From Bacteroides caecigallinarum (GTDB lineage: Bacteria > Bacteroidota > Bacteroidia > Bacteroidales > Bacteroidaceae): a stretch of 37,006 nt of DNA. Positions 1-9,085 of this stretch are shown here, in pieces; within the stretch, counting starts at the first letter, position 1, and each line of letters begins with the position of its first letter. The DNA is taken from NCBI RefSeq assembly GCF_016902295.1, contig NZ_JACJLQ010000033.1, positions 1 through 37,006 on the forward strand, given 5' to 3'. The notes below the pieces were generated by a model, which saw nothing but the letters and a program-made list of their open reading frames with translations, did not search any database and was not told the DNA's origin. The position numbers were made by a program, and so were the translations under genes.

Positions 1-1
1 A

Positions 2-256
2 ATCAAGCCGGGAAGTTCGGTAAACCTTTCATTATATAAAGGATTCTTGGATGGTAAACTGGCCGTGCAACTGCAAGCTAACGACATTTTCAATACTTCA
101 TCTTCGGACTTACTGTTGTACAGCGGTAACCGCATTATGATATATGAGCCGGAATCTCGCCGTAGCTTTGGTATGACAGTACGATACAAGTTCAATGCAA
201 CCAAGAGCAAATACAAAGGAACCGGAGCCGGCGATAGCCAGAAGAGCCGTATGTAA
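2..256 (+). CDS. Outer-membrane beta-barrel / TonB-dependent receptor-like protein, C-terminal end only
   Basis: The reading frame is open from the left edge of the window, so only the last 84 residues are present. They contain alternating beta-barrel strands, a run ending FGMTVRYKFN, and the tail KSKYKGTGAGDSQKSRM. A final strand followed by a short TxSKYKGTGAG-type tail is typical of Bacteroidetes outer-membrane beta-barrel proteins with a carboxypeptidase-regulatory-like N-terminus (TonB-dependent receptor relatives). The likely location is the outer membrane. The substrate cannot be told from this fragment. A strong hairpin terminator follows 47 bp after the stop, so it is the last gene of its transcript. 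The apparent internal start at 47 (TTG) is not a real start; coding continues upstream. Confidence 0.8.
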   Translation: MKPGSSVNLSLYKGFLDGKLAVQLQANDIFNTSSSDLLLYSGNRIMIYEPESRRSFGMTVRYKFNATKSKYKGTGAGDSQKSRM

Positions 257-303
257 AGATATTTTGAATCAATTAGTTTAAAAACTCTCTTAAATTCAGA
301 TTA

Positions 304-335
304 GGGTAGCTTTAATTATTAAGGCTGCCCTTTTC
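304..335 (+). terminator. Intrinsic terminator after the beta-barrel gene
   Basis: A 12-bp stem pairs GGGTAGCTTTAA (304-315) with TTAAGGCTGCCC (319-330), allowing two G-U pairs, around a 3-nt loop. It is followed directly by TTTTCATTT. This separates the receptor gene from the downstream regulator. Confidence 0.85.
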
Positions 336-381
336 ATTTAACAAAATGCGCACACTAATGTGTACAGTGCCGGAATATTTT

Positions 382-389
382 TATTTTTG
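382..389 (+). promoter_or_regulatory. -7 promoter element of the TPR/HTH regulator gene
   Basis: TATTTTTG matches the Bacteroidetes sigma-ABfr -7 consensus TAnnTTTG and lies 17 bp before the ATG at 407, implying a very short leader. No convincing -33 TTTG is seen at 19-21 bp spacing. A small inverted repeat with ACAC/GTGT arms (352-363) lies just upstream and could bind a regulator; that part is inference. Confidence 0.5.
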
Positions 390-406
390 CAGGAAATTTT
401 TGTAAA

Positions 407-2263
407 ATGAGAAAGATAACCCACTATATACTGTACATTCTGATTGCTTTTACAGCCCTTTTGAATATCCGATGCAGTGGAAACGGCACGGAGAAAACAC
501 CTCTTCCGGAATTGGTTCATGCTGAATCCGTGATGTTTGAGTACCCGGACAGTGCGCTCCATATTCTGGAGGCCATGCCGATGCCTTCAGAACGTAGGGA
601 CAAGGAGAATCATGCGTTGTGGTGTCTGTTGTTGACACAGGCGCAGTACAAACGGATGATGAAAATCCCTTCAGATTCACTTGTGAGAATTGCATACGAT
701 TATTACAAGCCAACAAACAATGCCCGTAGAAAGGCTATGTCTGCGCTTTATATGGGTGATATAAATTATGAATTAAGGAATATAGAGGAAGCCTTGCAGT
801 ATTATCTGGAAGGTAAAACAGAAGTGGAAAAAACGGATGACTACAAAACTGGTTATCTGGTCATGATCTCATTATGTAAGTTATATTTATATCGTGATTT
901 TGCTGACTATGCTTTGGAAGCCTGCAGGAAGGCATACGATTATGCTGTGAAAGATTCCAACAAGCGTTATCAGTTAGCCTCTCTTAAATTTCTGGCCAGA
1001 TGTTATTGCATTTCGGATTCATTGTCGAAGGCTATAGATACGTATCATAAATGTAGTGAGCTGACTTTAGAACTTGGACTTGAAAATTATTATTATGACA
1101 TACAGAGCGAAATAGCCTTAGTATATAAGAATAAAGGTGATATCGAAAAGTCTTTAGAGATTATAAAAAGCTTTCCAATCAAATACCAGCCAGCTTTATT
1201 GACGGGAAAGAACTACTACCTTTTGGGGCAACAGGATTCTGCTTATATTTATTTAAATGAAGCTTTGAAAACTTATAATATTTATACTAAGGCGTCTGCA
1301 TACGAGTATTTGTATAAATTGGGGGATACTCCCAAATACAGTAAATACCTGAAAACCTATTGTGATTCACTTCTTTTTTACAACGATTCTATCATAGCTA
1401 TTGATAAGGGCAAGGAAATCATCGCCTACAAAGAGAAGTACGACCATCAGAAACTCATCACTGAGCAGCAGCGTCTGAAGCTGGAGAAGGCAGATGCGCA
1501 ACGTATGATGTTCATCATCACGATATGCCTGATTGTGGTTATAGCTGTTGTAGCCTATTTTTACCAGAAACGTCTTGTCCTTAAGGAAACTACTATCCGC
1601 AAACAGTCCGAACAACTACAGGACTACATGCTTCAACTGCACGAATACGAGACACGCCTCATGCAGAACAACCGTTATATGGACGAACTGCAGGAGCAGA
1701 TATCCCGTCAGGAAGTTAATGCTGAAGAGATAGAATCATACCGTGAACAGATAGACAGTCTTCAGTCAGAGAATGGCAGGCTGTCTGAGAATATAAACAT
1801 TCTGCAAAACCACATTGCCGAATATACCTCTAAGCTTGACAAGGTCCGCCGTGATACTGAGAAGTTCCGTAGCATATCAGAAGAGAATCTTAATCTGAAG
1901 CAGCGTGAACGTATGCTTGCCGAATATGTTGTAGACAACGACAGCCTTGTGAAGGAACTGAGGGAGAAATGCCGTGTTCTTGATGATATTGAATGGGAGA
2001 CTCTGGAGCAAATGTGTGAAAGTACGTACGGCAATTTCGTGAGTCGTCTTCAGAGTATATGCCCGACACTGACAAAGCAGGAACTTCATCTTTGCATCCT
2101 GATCAAGCTCCGTTTCAGCAACACCCAGATGTCTGAGATATTCGGTGTCAGTGTCTCTTCGGTATCCCAGAAGAAGTTCCGTCTGAAGAAGCATTTGAGT
2201 GAATCGTTGGAAGGCGGTCTTCCTGAGGAGATGACACTCGACAGGTGGGTGGCGGAGTTCTGA
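407..2263 (+). CDS. TPR lipoprotein-like membrane regulator with C-terminal LuxR-type HTH
   Basis: This 618-residue protein begins with a hydrophobic signal segment ending in Cys (LLNIRC, residues about 19-24), a possible but non-ideal lipobox. Residues about 30-330 are helical repeats of TPR type (for example ALYMGDINYELRNIEEALQYY). One clear membrane segment (IITICLIVVIAVVAYFY) sits near residues 368-385. A long coiled coil covers about 390-530. The C-terminus (about 555-597) has LTKQELHLCILIKLRFSNTQ followed by MSEIFGVSVSSVSQKKFRLKK, a LuxR/GerE-like helix-turn-helix. The layout suggests a periplasmic or exterior TPR sensor tethered across the inner membrane to a cytoplasmic DNA-binding domain, an architecture common in Bacteroides. 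Its targets are unknown. No receiver or kinase domain is present. It is a single-gene transcript between a terminator and a convergent pseudogene. Confidence 0.8.
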   Translation: MRKITHYILYILIAFTALLNIRCSGNGTEKTPLPELVHAESVMFEYPDSALHILEAMPMPSERRDKENHALWCLLLTQAQYKRMMKIPSDSLVRIAYDYYKPTNNARRKAMSALYMGDINYELRNIEEALQYYLEGKTEVEKTDDYKTGYLVMISLCKLYLYRDFADYALEACRKAYDYAVKDSNKRYQLASLKFLARCYCISDSLSKAIDTYHKCSELTLELGLENYYYDIQSEIALVYKNKGDIEKSLEIIKSFPIKYQPALLTGKNYYLLGQQDSAYIYLNEALKTYNIYTKASAYEYLYKLGDTPKYSKYLKTYCDSLLFYNDSIIAIDKGKEIIAYKEKYDHQKLITEQQRLKLEKADAQRMMFIITICLIVVIAVVAYFYQKRLVLKETTIRKQSEQLQDYMLQLHEYETRLMQNNRYMDELQEQISRQEVNAEEIESYREQIDSLQSENGRLSENINILQNHIAEYTSKLDKVRRDTEKFRSISEENLNLKQRERMLAEYVVDNDSLVKELREKCRVLDDIEWETLEQMCESTYGNFVSRLQSICPTLTKQELHLCILIKLRFSNTQMSEIFGVSVSSVSQKKFRLKKHLSESLEGGLPEEMTLDRWVAEF

Positions 2264-2293
2264 ATCCCTTAGTGAAAAGTTTAGTTCCCTTTG

Positions 2294-3710
2294 CTAATTT
2301 ACTGCCCAGTCGCTAATTGTTCCGGTTTCAGAAGAGAATGATGCTCCGATCTTATAAACTTTGCGGCTATCGGTTGCATATTCACGCGCATATCCTTTTT
2401 CCTCTATCTGCTGAAGTGCCTCTTGGGCCGTACCGTCCAGTTTGAACTCAAAGATATATACATAGTCCGATGTTTCCACTATGCAGTCCACACGTCCCTG
2501 GCTCTGCACCTTCTCGGCATAAACAGTATAAACACTCACCAGACACATAATGAGATAGAAGGTGTTATTCTGATGGTTGCAGGTATGATGAAGCTACCAT
2601 TGTAAGGAATCCCCCCTTTACCTCATTGTTAGGGAAATCAAGAAGGAAGGTATTGAAATCTCTGTCGTATGCCTTTATTGTAAGATATCCGCTTTGATAT
2701 ATCATTGGCAAAGGGCGTTCCACGTCGGCCTTGTAGTCAATAAATTCCGCCGGAGTGTAATATTTTCCGGTAAATTCGTTCATTCTCTCATGTGAATGGT
2801 TGAGCAGACGAATAAGATATGTGGGAGTTCCTGTGCTGAACCAATAGTCTTTGATACGTTTGGCATCAAGAGCATTCAACAAGCTGAAAGGATTATAAAT
2901 GTCTGTCAGTTTATCGCTGAAGTGGTACCCATCGTACTGTTTCTTCAGCAGTTTATACATTTCTTCCGGTGTACACTGATATTCAACGGCCATTTGCGAT
3001 ACAGGTTCAGTAAAATATTTTCCAATTTCCTCCTGAGTAATACCGCACAGGGCTTCATAACGTACATCCATACTTATATCTTTAGCTTGATTGAAACCGC
3101 TGAATATACTTTCTTGGGAATATTTTGTAACTCCTGTCAACAAAACGAATTGCAAATGCTTGTCCGCTCCCTTAAACACGGAATAAAAAGCTTTCAGAAT
3201 GTTTCGGTGTTTATCCTCCAGATTTGTATCCACATCCAGTACATCAAGCATAGGTTTGTCGTATTCATCTACAAGTACCACAGCGCGTCGGCCTGTCTGA
3301 AGATGAGCGGCCTCGAGAACCTTTATAAAGCGGTCTCCAAGACCCAATTCATTTTCACGTACAGGCAGATTGTACTTCTGTTCCCATTCCGCCAGATAAA
3401 AGTTAAGTTTCTTCTCCAATTCTCCAGGATTGGTAAAATTAGTTGCGTTGAAATCCACATGGAAAACGGGATACTCGTTCCATTCAGTCTCCAGCTTTTC
3501 TATGGCAAGACCACTGAACAGTTCCTTGCGTCCTGAATAATAGTTTTCCAGAGTGGAAACAAGGAGGCTCTTTCCGAACCGTCTCGGACGGCTGAGAAAA
3601 TAAATGCTTCCATTATGTGTAAGGTCATAAATAATGTCAGTTTTATCAACATATATATAACCTTCTTGAATAATGCGTTCAAAACTCTGGATACCAATTG
3701 GAAATTTCAT
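2294..3710 (-). pseudogene. AAA-ATPase-like / PD-(D/E)XK family gene broken by internal deletion and frame change
   Basis: The N-terminal 381 residues (3710-2565) are an AAA-ATPase_like domain (PF09820 type): MKFPIGIQSFERIIQEGYIY, YVDKTDIIYDL, the P-loop-like SRPRRFGKSLLVSTLE and VLVDEYDKPMLD. The frame then ends at YLQPSE-stop. A different frame (2548-2294, open slightly further upstream as TFYLIM) continues with YAEKVQSQGRVDCIVETSDY and VYIFEFKLDGTAQEALQQIE, the PD-(D/E)XK_9 nuclease-like domain. In intact members as I recall them, roughly 50 residues separate these two segments. Here they are nearly fused, so about 150 bp appear deleted, with a frame change. These proteins are abundant, multicopy and of unclear function in Bacteroidetes. 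Start at ATG 3708-3710. I infer that the gene is inactive or makes only the ATPase half. Confidence 0.85.
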
Positions 3711-3735
3711 AACCTGATTCTTTTTGTACTTTACA

Positions 3736-3743
3736 CAAAGGTA
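3736..3743 (-). promoter_or_regulatory. -7 promoter element of the broken ATPase gene
   Basis: On the minus strand the sequence reads TACCTTTG, matching TAnnTTTG, 25 bp before the ATG. No good -33 element is visible. The promoter may therefore still drive the truncated reading frame. Confidence 0.4.
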
Positions 3744-3794
3744 AATAAAAAATTGGACTTTTGCGTCATTAATTAATAGGTCTTTTCCCTTATT

Positions 3795-4985
3795 TTAATA
3801 CTCTATATAATCAAGTATCCCCTGAATATAAGCTATAGTCACTCCATAATTGGTCATAGGGATGTTCTGTTCCTTGGCTTTTGCCACGCGGTTCATCATG
3901 AATTTCCTGTTGAACATGCATGCACCGCAATGGATAACCAGGTCGTAGCCTTTAAGATTTTCCGGAAAGTCGTGTCCTGATACCATATCTATCTGTATGT
4001 CATTGCCGAACCTTTTTCGGAGCATGGCAGGGATTTTTTCACGGCCAATATCCTCGGTGAGTGGGGCATGGGTGCATGCTTCGGCTATGAGGACTTTTGA
4101 ATTGTTGTTCAGTTTGCCTATCGTGCGTGCACCTTCTACAAAATAGTCTATATCGCCCTTGTGCTTGGCAAAGAGTACTGAGAATGATGTCAGTATGCTT
4201 TCCTTAGGCTTCAGTTCGAAAACAGTCTTGAATACCTGTGAGTCTGTGATGATAAGTTTCGGAGGATTTGCCATCGCTTTGAGCATTGCTTCCAGCTTGT
4301 CTGTAGTGCAGCTCATTACAAGGCATTTCTTGTCAAGAAGTTCACGCAGGGTTTGAACTTGTGGGAGAATTAATCTGCCTTTCGGAGCCTGAATGTCCTG
4401 TGGCATGACCAACAGTACGGTATCGTTTTCGCCGGCAAGATTTCCTATTATACTATTGTCGAAAGAGTTGTCAGGCTGGTTTTCTATAAGCGCTTTTCTT
4501 ATCTCGTCGATGCCTTCCTTTGTCAGCGTACTTGCTATGACAGGTTTGGAACCGCATTTCTTTTCTATGGCAAGAGCTGTTTCTGTCTTGTTGTCCAGAA
4601 TGTCTGCCTTGTTAAGTACCCATATTACCGGTGTATTCTTTGCTGTGAGTACTTTCTGCCATCTCAGTTCTTCTTCGATATTATCGTCTGTGCAGACCAT
4701 AATAGCTATGTCAGTGCGTTCCGTAGCCTTTAATGTCTGTTTGACTCTCAGATTTCCAAGTTCTCCTTCATCATCGAATCCGGCAGTATCTATAAATACG
4801 CACGGACCTATACCGTGTATTTCCATAGATTTATATACAGGGTCCGTGGTGGTTCCGGCTATGTCCGAAACTACTGAAACTTCCTGGCCTGTGATGGCAT
4901 TTATCAACGATGATTTTCCACTGTTTCTTTTACCGAAAAGTGCTATATGTGTGCGGTTTGATCTTGGAGTATCTTGCAATGACAT
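3795..4985 (-). CDS. hydF: [FeFe]-hydrogenase maturation GTPase HydF
   Basis: HydF is the cytoplasmic scaffold that receives the 2Fe precursor built by HydE and HydG and delivers it to apo-hydrogenase. This 396-residue protein has a TrmE-like GTPase domain: P-loop GKRNSGKSS (18-26), switch GTTTDP (about 44-49), DTAG (66-69) and NKAD (125-128). A middle dimerisation region follows. The C-terminal cluster domain carries CTH (C304, H306) and HCGAC (H352, C353, C356), the family's CxH...HCxxC [4Fe-4S] signature. Length is normal. It is the last gene of the hydrogenase cluster, 33 bp after hydG on the same strand. All key motifs are present, so it should be functional. Confidence 0.97.
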   Translation of the reverse strand: MSLQDTPRSNRTHIALFGKRNSGKSSLINAITGQEVSVVSDIAGTTTDPVYKSMEIHGIGPCVFIDTAGFDDEGELGNLRVKQTLKATERTDIAIMVCTDDNIEEELRWQKVLTAKNTPVIWVLNKADILDNKTETALAIEKKCGSKPVIASTLTKEGIDEIRKALIENQPDNSFDNSIIGNLAGENDTVLLVMPQDIQAPKGRLILPQVQTLRELLDKKCLVMSCTTDKLEAMLKAMANPPKLIITDSQVFKTVFELKPKESILTSFSVLFAKHKGDIDYFVEGARTIGKLNNNSKVLIAEACTHAPLTEDIGREKIPAMLRKRFGNDIQIDMVSGHDFPENLKGYDLVIHCGACMFNRKFMMNRVAKAKEQNIPMTNYGVTIAYIQGILDYIEY

Positions 4986-5018
4986 ATTATTATGGTTATT
5001 TAAGCTGTAGTTATATTA

Positions 5019-6437
5019 TCAGAATCTGAAGTCGCGTTTTCCTTCGCCAATGTATTTCAGATTTTCTATTGCACGTCTCTTTATTGCAGGATTAGGAATC
5101 TTTTCCATCTGCTCACGTATCATCTTCGTACCGAGTGCTTTTGTCTCGGGCGAAGCATAGTCTTCCAGATATTCCTGTAGAGTCATAAGCGCGTTTGGCG
5201 AGCAGCAGTTGGCTATCTGTCCTGTTTTTACCAACGACATGAAGCGGTCGCCTGTACGTCCTTCGCGGTAGCATGCAGTGCAGAAACTTGGGATATAGCC
5301 GAGTTTCAATAGCCATGATACTATCTCGTCCAGTGTACGGTTGTCGCTGATATCGAACTGTGAGGAGTTTTCTTCCGGTGTTTCCTCTACGGCATATCCG
5401 CCTACACTTGTACGCGAGCCTCCGCTTATCTGTGAAATACCAAGTTCAAGAACCTTTTCGCGCGATTTCTGCGATTCGCGTGTGGAGATAATCATTCCCG
5501 TGTATGGCACAGCTATACGGATGATGGCTACAATCTTCTGGAATATCTCGTCGGAGATAGCATTTTCGAAGTCTGCGGCATTTATATCGTCGGCAGAGCA
5601 TATTCGCGGTACGCTAATAGTGTGAGGACCAACTCCGTAAGTGGCTTCCAGATGTTCCGCGTGCATCAGCAGTCCGGTGAAATCGTACTTATAGGTATTC
5701 AGACCGAACAGAACACCGAGCCCAACATCGTCTATTCCGCCTTCCATAGCTCTGTCCATTGCCTCTGTGTGATAAGCGTAATTGCTCTTAGGACCGCGCG
5801 GATGAAGTTTCTCGTAGTTTTCCTTATGATATGTCTCCTGGAAAAGTATGTATGTACCTATTCCTGCCTCGTGAAGCTTTCTGTAGTTCTCCACTGTTGT
5901 GGCAGCGATATTCACGTTCACACGGCGTATGGCTCCGTTCTTATGCTTTATTCCGTATATTGTCTTGATGGATTCAAGGATATATTCTATCGGGTTGTGC
6001 AACGGGTCTTCGCCGGCTTCAAGTGCCAGACGCTTGTGTCCCATATTCTGAAGTGCTATGACTTCGCGTTCTATATCTTCCTGACTGAGCTTCTTGCGGG
6101 CTATAGTCTTGTTTTTGATATGGTAAGGGCAATACACACAGCTGTTTACGCAATAGTTTGAAAGATACAGCGGGGCAAACATCACTATTCTGTTGCCGTA
6201 GAATTTCTGCTTGATTTCCTTTGCCAGACTGAATATCTTTTCCAGCAGTTCCGGGTCATTACATTCAAGCAGAAGTGCGGCTTCACGGTGACTGATACCT
6301 TTGCAAGCTCTTGCTTTTTCTATAATGGATGATATGAGTTCTCTGTTTCCAGCATTCTCTTCCGCATATTTCAATGTGTCAAGAATTTCATCATGGCTGA
6401 TAAATTCTTCAGCCTTTTTTGAATCGGCTCTGTACAT
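5019..6437 (-). CDS. hydG: [FeFe]-hydrogenase maturase HydG (radical SAM tyrosine lyase)
   Basis: HydG cleaves tyrosine to make the CO and CN ligands of the H-cluster, on an iron synthon held by a second cluster. The 472-residue protein has the radical SAM motif CVNSCVYC (C96, C100, C103) in a TIM-barrel, preceded by the typical helical N-terminus. The C-terminal auxiliary-cluster motif CTACYREGRTGDRFM gives C386 and C389, with C412 completing CX2CX22C; this extension distinguishes HydG from the related ThiH. Length and motifs are complete. It lies between hydE (63 bp gap) and hydF (33 bp gap), in the order E-G-F behind the hydrogenase. Confidence 0.97.
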   Translation of the reverse strand: MYRADSKKAEEFISHDEILDTLKYAEENAGNRELISSIIEKARACKGISHREAALLLECNDPELLEKIFSLAKEIKQKFYGNRIVMFAPLYLSNYCVNSCVYCPYHIKNKTIARKKLSQEDIEREVIALQNMGHKRLALEAGEDPLHNPIEYILESIKTIYGIKHKNGAIRRVNVNIAATTVENYRKLHEAGIGTYILFQETYHKENYEKLHPRGPKSNYAYHTEAMDRAMEGGIDDVGLGVLFGLNTYKYDFTGLLMHAEHLEATYGVGPHTISVPRICSADDINAADFENAISDEIFQKIVAIIRIAVPYTGMIISTRESQKSREKVLELGISQISGGSRTSVGGYAVEETPEENSSQFDISDNRTLDEIVSWLLKLGYIPSFCTACYREGRTGDRFMSLVKTGQIANCCSPNALMTLQEYLEDYASPETKALGTKMIREQMEKIPNPAIKRRAIENLKYIGEGKRDFRF

Positions 6438-6500
6438 AATTATATTTTTTAGAAGTTATAGTGGTTAAAGGAGTTATGAAAGTTAAAGAATTAACTTCTC

Positions 6501-7538
6501 TTATTCAACATAATCTCCTCGACCGTAGTCAATAGTATAACCAATGGCACTAAGCTTTTGTTCAAGAAAAGCCAGGCCTTCTGCTGCTTCGGCACCCATT
6601 GATGCCTTATTGTTGTACAGCGAATACTTGCTTCTTTCCTGTGGAGGAGAGAGATTTGGCATTACTACATTTGCACCTGCCAGTATTCCTCTTTCGCGTC
6701 CGTCGGGGGCAAGTGAAGCCAATGCCGTGGTTGACGGTATGAGCGCGTGAGGGTGCATAAGTCTGAATATTGACAACAGCAGTAGGGTAGTGCGTATGCT
6801 GCCAGCACTTTTATCTGCGAACGGAGTGTCACGATGCGGTATGAAAGGACCTATTCCTATCATCTGTGGCTTGAACTCACCGATGAACAGAATATCTTCG
6901 ATGATGTTTTCTGTGGTCTGTCCCGGACTGCCAACCATTATGCCTGTACCTGTCTGATAGCCTATCTCCTTCAGGTTTATAAGGCATTGCAGTCTGTTTT
7001 GCAGTGACATCGTTTCGGGATGCAGCAATGAATAATGATACGGATTGTGAGTTTCATGACGGAGCAGATATCTGTTGGCTCCGGCTTCATAGAACATCTT
7101 GTATGCTTCGTATGATTTTTCTCCTAATGACAGGGTTATGGCGGCGTCCGGATATTCCCGGCGTATGGACGATACTATGTCGGCTATTCTTTCATCGGTC
7201 ATATAGTTATCTTCGCCACCCTGAAGTACAAAGGTACGAAACCCCAGTCTGTAACCTTCGTCGCAGCATTGCAGTATAGTTTCCTTGTCTAGTCTGTATC
7301 TTTCCACATTCCTGTTGCTACGGCGTATTCCGCAGTAAAGGCAGTCGTTGTGACAGCAGTTTCCTACCTCTATAAGTCCGCGCACGAAAATCCTGTTGCC
7401 GAACACTTTCTGTGTTTCGGAGCGTGCAATGCTGTTTATCAGTTCAAGACTTTCGTCATCGCAGTCATCCAATAATATACGAAATTCATCGGAAGAAAGT
7501 GTTTTCTCCCGATGAAGTCGCTCTATAAGTTTTCTCAT
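6501..7538 (-). CDS. hydE: [FeFe]-hydrogenase maturase HydE (radical SAM)
   Basis: HydE is the radical SAM enzyme that processes the HydG-derived Fe(CO)2(CN)-cysteine complex toward the 2Fe subcluster. The 345-residue protein carries CCHNDCLYCG with C62, C66 and C69 forming CX3CX2C, preceded by GNRIFVRGLIEVGN. BioB/HydE-like barrel segments follow (FVLQGGEDNYMTDERI; RHETHNPYHYSLLHP; TGTGIMVGSPGQTTENI). Length is normal for HydE (about 350). It is 26 bp downstream of the hydrogenase gene and 63 bp upstream of hydG. A 7-bp hairpin lies just past its stop (6480-6497) but has no T-tract, so read-through to hydG is likely. Confidence 0.95.
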   Translation of the reverse strand: MRKLIERLHREKTLSSDEFRILLDDCDDESLELINSIARSETQKVFGNRIFVRGLIEVGNCCHNDCLYCGIRRSNRNVERYRLDKETILQCCDEGYRLGFRTFVLQGGEDNYMTDERIADIVSSIRREYPDAAITLSLGEKSYEAYKMFYEAGANRYLLRHETHNPYHYSLLHPETMSLQNRLQCLINLKEIGYQTGTGIMVGSPGQTTENIIEDILFIGEFKPQMIGIGPFIPHRDTPFADKSAGSIRTTLLLLSIFRLMHPHALIPSTTALASLAPDGRERGILAGANVVMPNLSPPQERSKYSLYNNKASMGAEAAEGLAFLEQKLSAIGYTIDYGRGDYVE

Positions 7539-7564
7539 ATATATGTGATATGAAAAATCTTTAT

Positions 7565-9043
7565 TTATTCTTCTTCTTTGTAGTTTTCGTATTTCAGTGG
7601 TCGTTTCAGCAAATCCTGATTTAGCTGGCGTTTACCGGACAATGGATCGTTGAATGAACTTGGACCTGTGATACAGCCTTCAGGACATGCCATCATTTCG
7701 ATGAACTGTGCGTCAACCTTGCCGGTCTTTGCGTATGCTCTGAGAACACCGATATTCTTCTTGTTGAAGTCTGATATCTGCATAATCTTGATTCCGTTAG
7801 CCTTTTCTCCTAAGTAAGCCTTAACAGCTCCTGCCACACCACCGGCCTGTGCAAATCCGTGAGCTTCGCATACAGATTCCTTTGCAACCTTATATGGTGA
7901 AACTTCCTTAAGGTCAATTCCAAAACCTTTTATTATAGAACTTACTTCTTCGAATGTCAATACATAATCCACGCATTCGTCGCGCTGTGCTTCTTTTCTC
8001 TTGGCGATACACGGACCAATGAATACCACTTTGGCATCAGGATATTTCTTCTTTGCGATGCGTGATGCGTAGTACATTGGAGAACCTGTAGTAGAAACGT
8101 ATGGTTTCATTGCAGGGATATGCTTATTTACGAGTTCAATGTATGAAGGACAGCATGAAGTAGTCATGAACTTCTGGCCTTCGGCTATCTTTTCAAGAAG
8201 TTCGTGTGCTTCATTGCTTGTTGTCTCCATTGCTCCTTCGGCAACTTCAATTATATCGGCAAACCCAATCTGTTTTAAAGCTCCGTAAACTTCGTCAATC
8301 TTTGCATCGAACTGTCCGAGGATGGATGGGGCAGGGATTGCAACTACCTGTTTACCAGCGCGAATATCCTCAAGTACATCGAATACCTGTGAAATTTCGA
8401 ATATGGCACCAAAAGGACATGCGTTAAGACATTTTCCACAATAGATACATTTGCTTTCGTCGATATGCTCTATGTTGTGTTCGTCCTTGCTGATAGCCTT
8501 TACAGGACATGCTTCCTCGCATGGTACAGGAATATATACGATAGCATGATAAGGACAGCTCTTATGACAGATACCGCAGCTGATACAAGTGTCGTGGTCA
8601 ATACGTGCCTGACCTGTTTTCTTGTCGAAATGTACAGCACCTTTAGGGCAGTTCATGTAGCAGCTTCTTGCCACACAACCTCTACACAGGTTACTTACTT
8701 CATAGTTTACCTGAACGCATGATGAACAAGCCTCGTCTATCACGCAAAGAATGTTTTCCTTGATTTTCCCGTGTCTTTCAAGTGCCTTGCGTGCATATTC
8801 AGACAGCGGTGTAAGTTCGTCTGTCTCGTCGGACATATCCCAACCCAACAGAGGGAGTGACTTGTATTTTGTCACCGCACGTTCCTTGTGGATACAGCAG
8901 CGTCCTACAGGTTGCGAACGTCTTGGACTGAATTCCAATGGAACACGGTCGATCTTTTCAATTAACTGTTTCTCCTTCCACAAAGCTACCAGATTTTCAA
9001 GCAGTTTGTGTCTCACAATCATTACGTTGTTGGTAAATGCCAT
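7565..9043 (-). CDS. [FeFe]-hydrogenase, monomeric, group B-like
   Basis: This 492-residue iron hydrogenase probably re-oxidises ferredoxin and evolves H2 during fermentation. The N-terminal 100 residues are unusual and precede a Cys-rich segment (C106, C109, C120, C123, C128, C132). Ferredoxin motifs follow: CISCGICHKSCP (153-164) and CIYCGKCLNACP (199-210), with CEEACP between them. The H-cluster domain has TSCCPSY (C297 proton shuttle, C298 ligand), GPCIAKRKE (C345) and MACPEGC (C453, C457). These L2 and L3 variants, unlike MPCxxKxxE and the GGG-containing L3 of group A enzymes, point to group B. No PAS or histidine-kinase-linked sensory domain is attached. The gene heads a hydA-hydE-hydG-hydF set and follows the FHA gene by 42 bp. 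I saw no clear promoter directly upstream. Confidence 0.92.
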   Translation of the reverse strand: MAFTNNVMIVRHKLLENLVALWKEKQLIEKIDRVPLEFSPRRSQPVGRCCIHKERAVTKYKSLPLLGWDMSDETDELTPLSEYARKALERHGKIKENILCVIDEACSSCVQVNYEVSNLCRGCVARSCYMNCPKGAVHFDKKTGQARIDHDTCISCGICHKSCPYHAIVYIPVPCEEACPVKAISKDEHNIEHIDESKCIYCGKCLNACPFGAIFEISQVFDVLEDIRAGKQVVAIPAPSILGQFDAKIDEVYGALKQIGFADIIEVAEGAMETTSNEAHELLEKIAEGQKFMTTSCCPSYIELVNKHIPAMKPYVSTTGSPMYYASRIAKKKYPDAKVVFIGPCIAKRKEAQRDECVDYVLTFEEVSSIIKGFGIDLKEVSPYKVAKESVCEAHGFAQAGGVAGAVKAYLGEKANGIKIMQISDFNKKNIGVLRAYAKTGKVDAQFIEMMACPEGCITGPSSFNDPLSGKRQLNQDLLKRPLKYENYKEEE

Positions 9044-9085
9044 AAGTAAAAAAGTAGTGTGATGTTAGTTGATAAATATTATAAC

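Noticed and set aside
6480..6497. 7-bp hairpin (AAGTTAA/TTAACTT) after hydE as a terminator
   Set aside because: It is short, AT-rich and lacks a T-tract on the minus strand; it would not clearly separate hydE from hydG.
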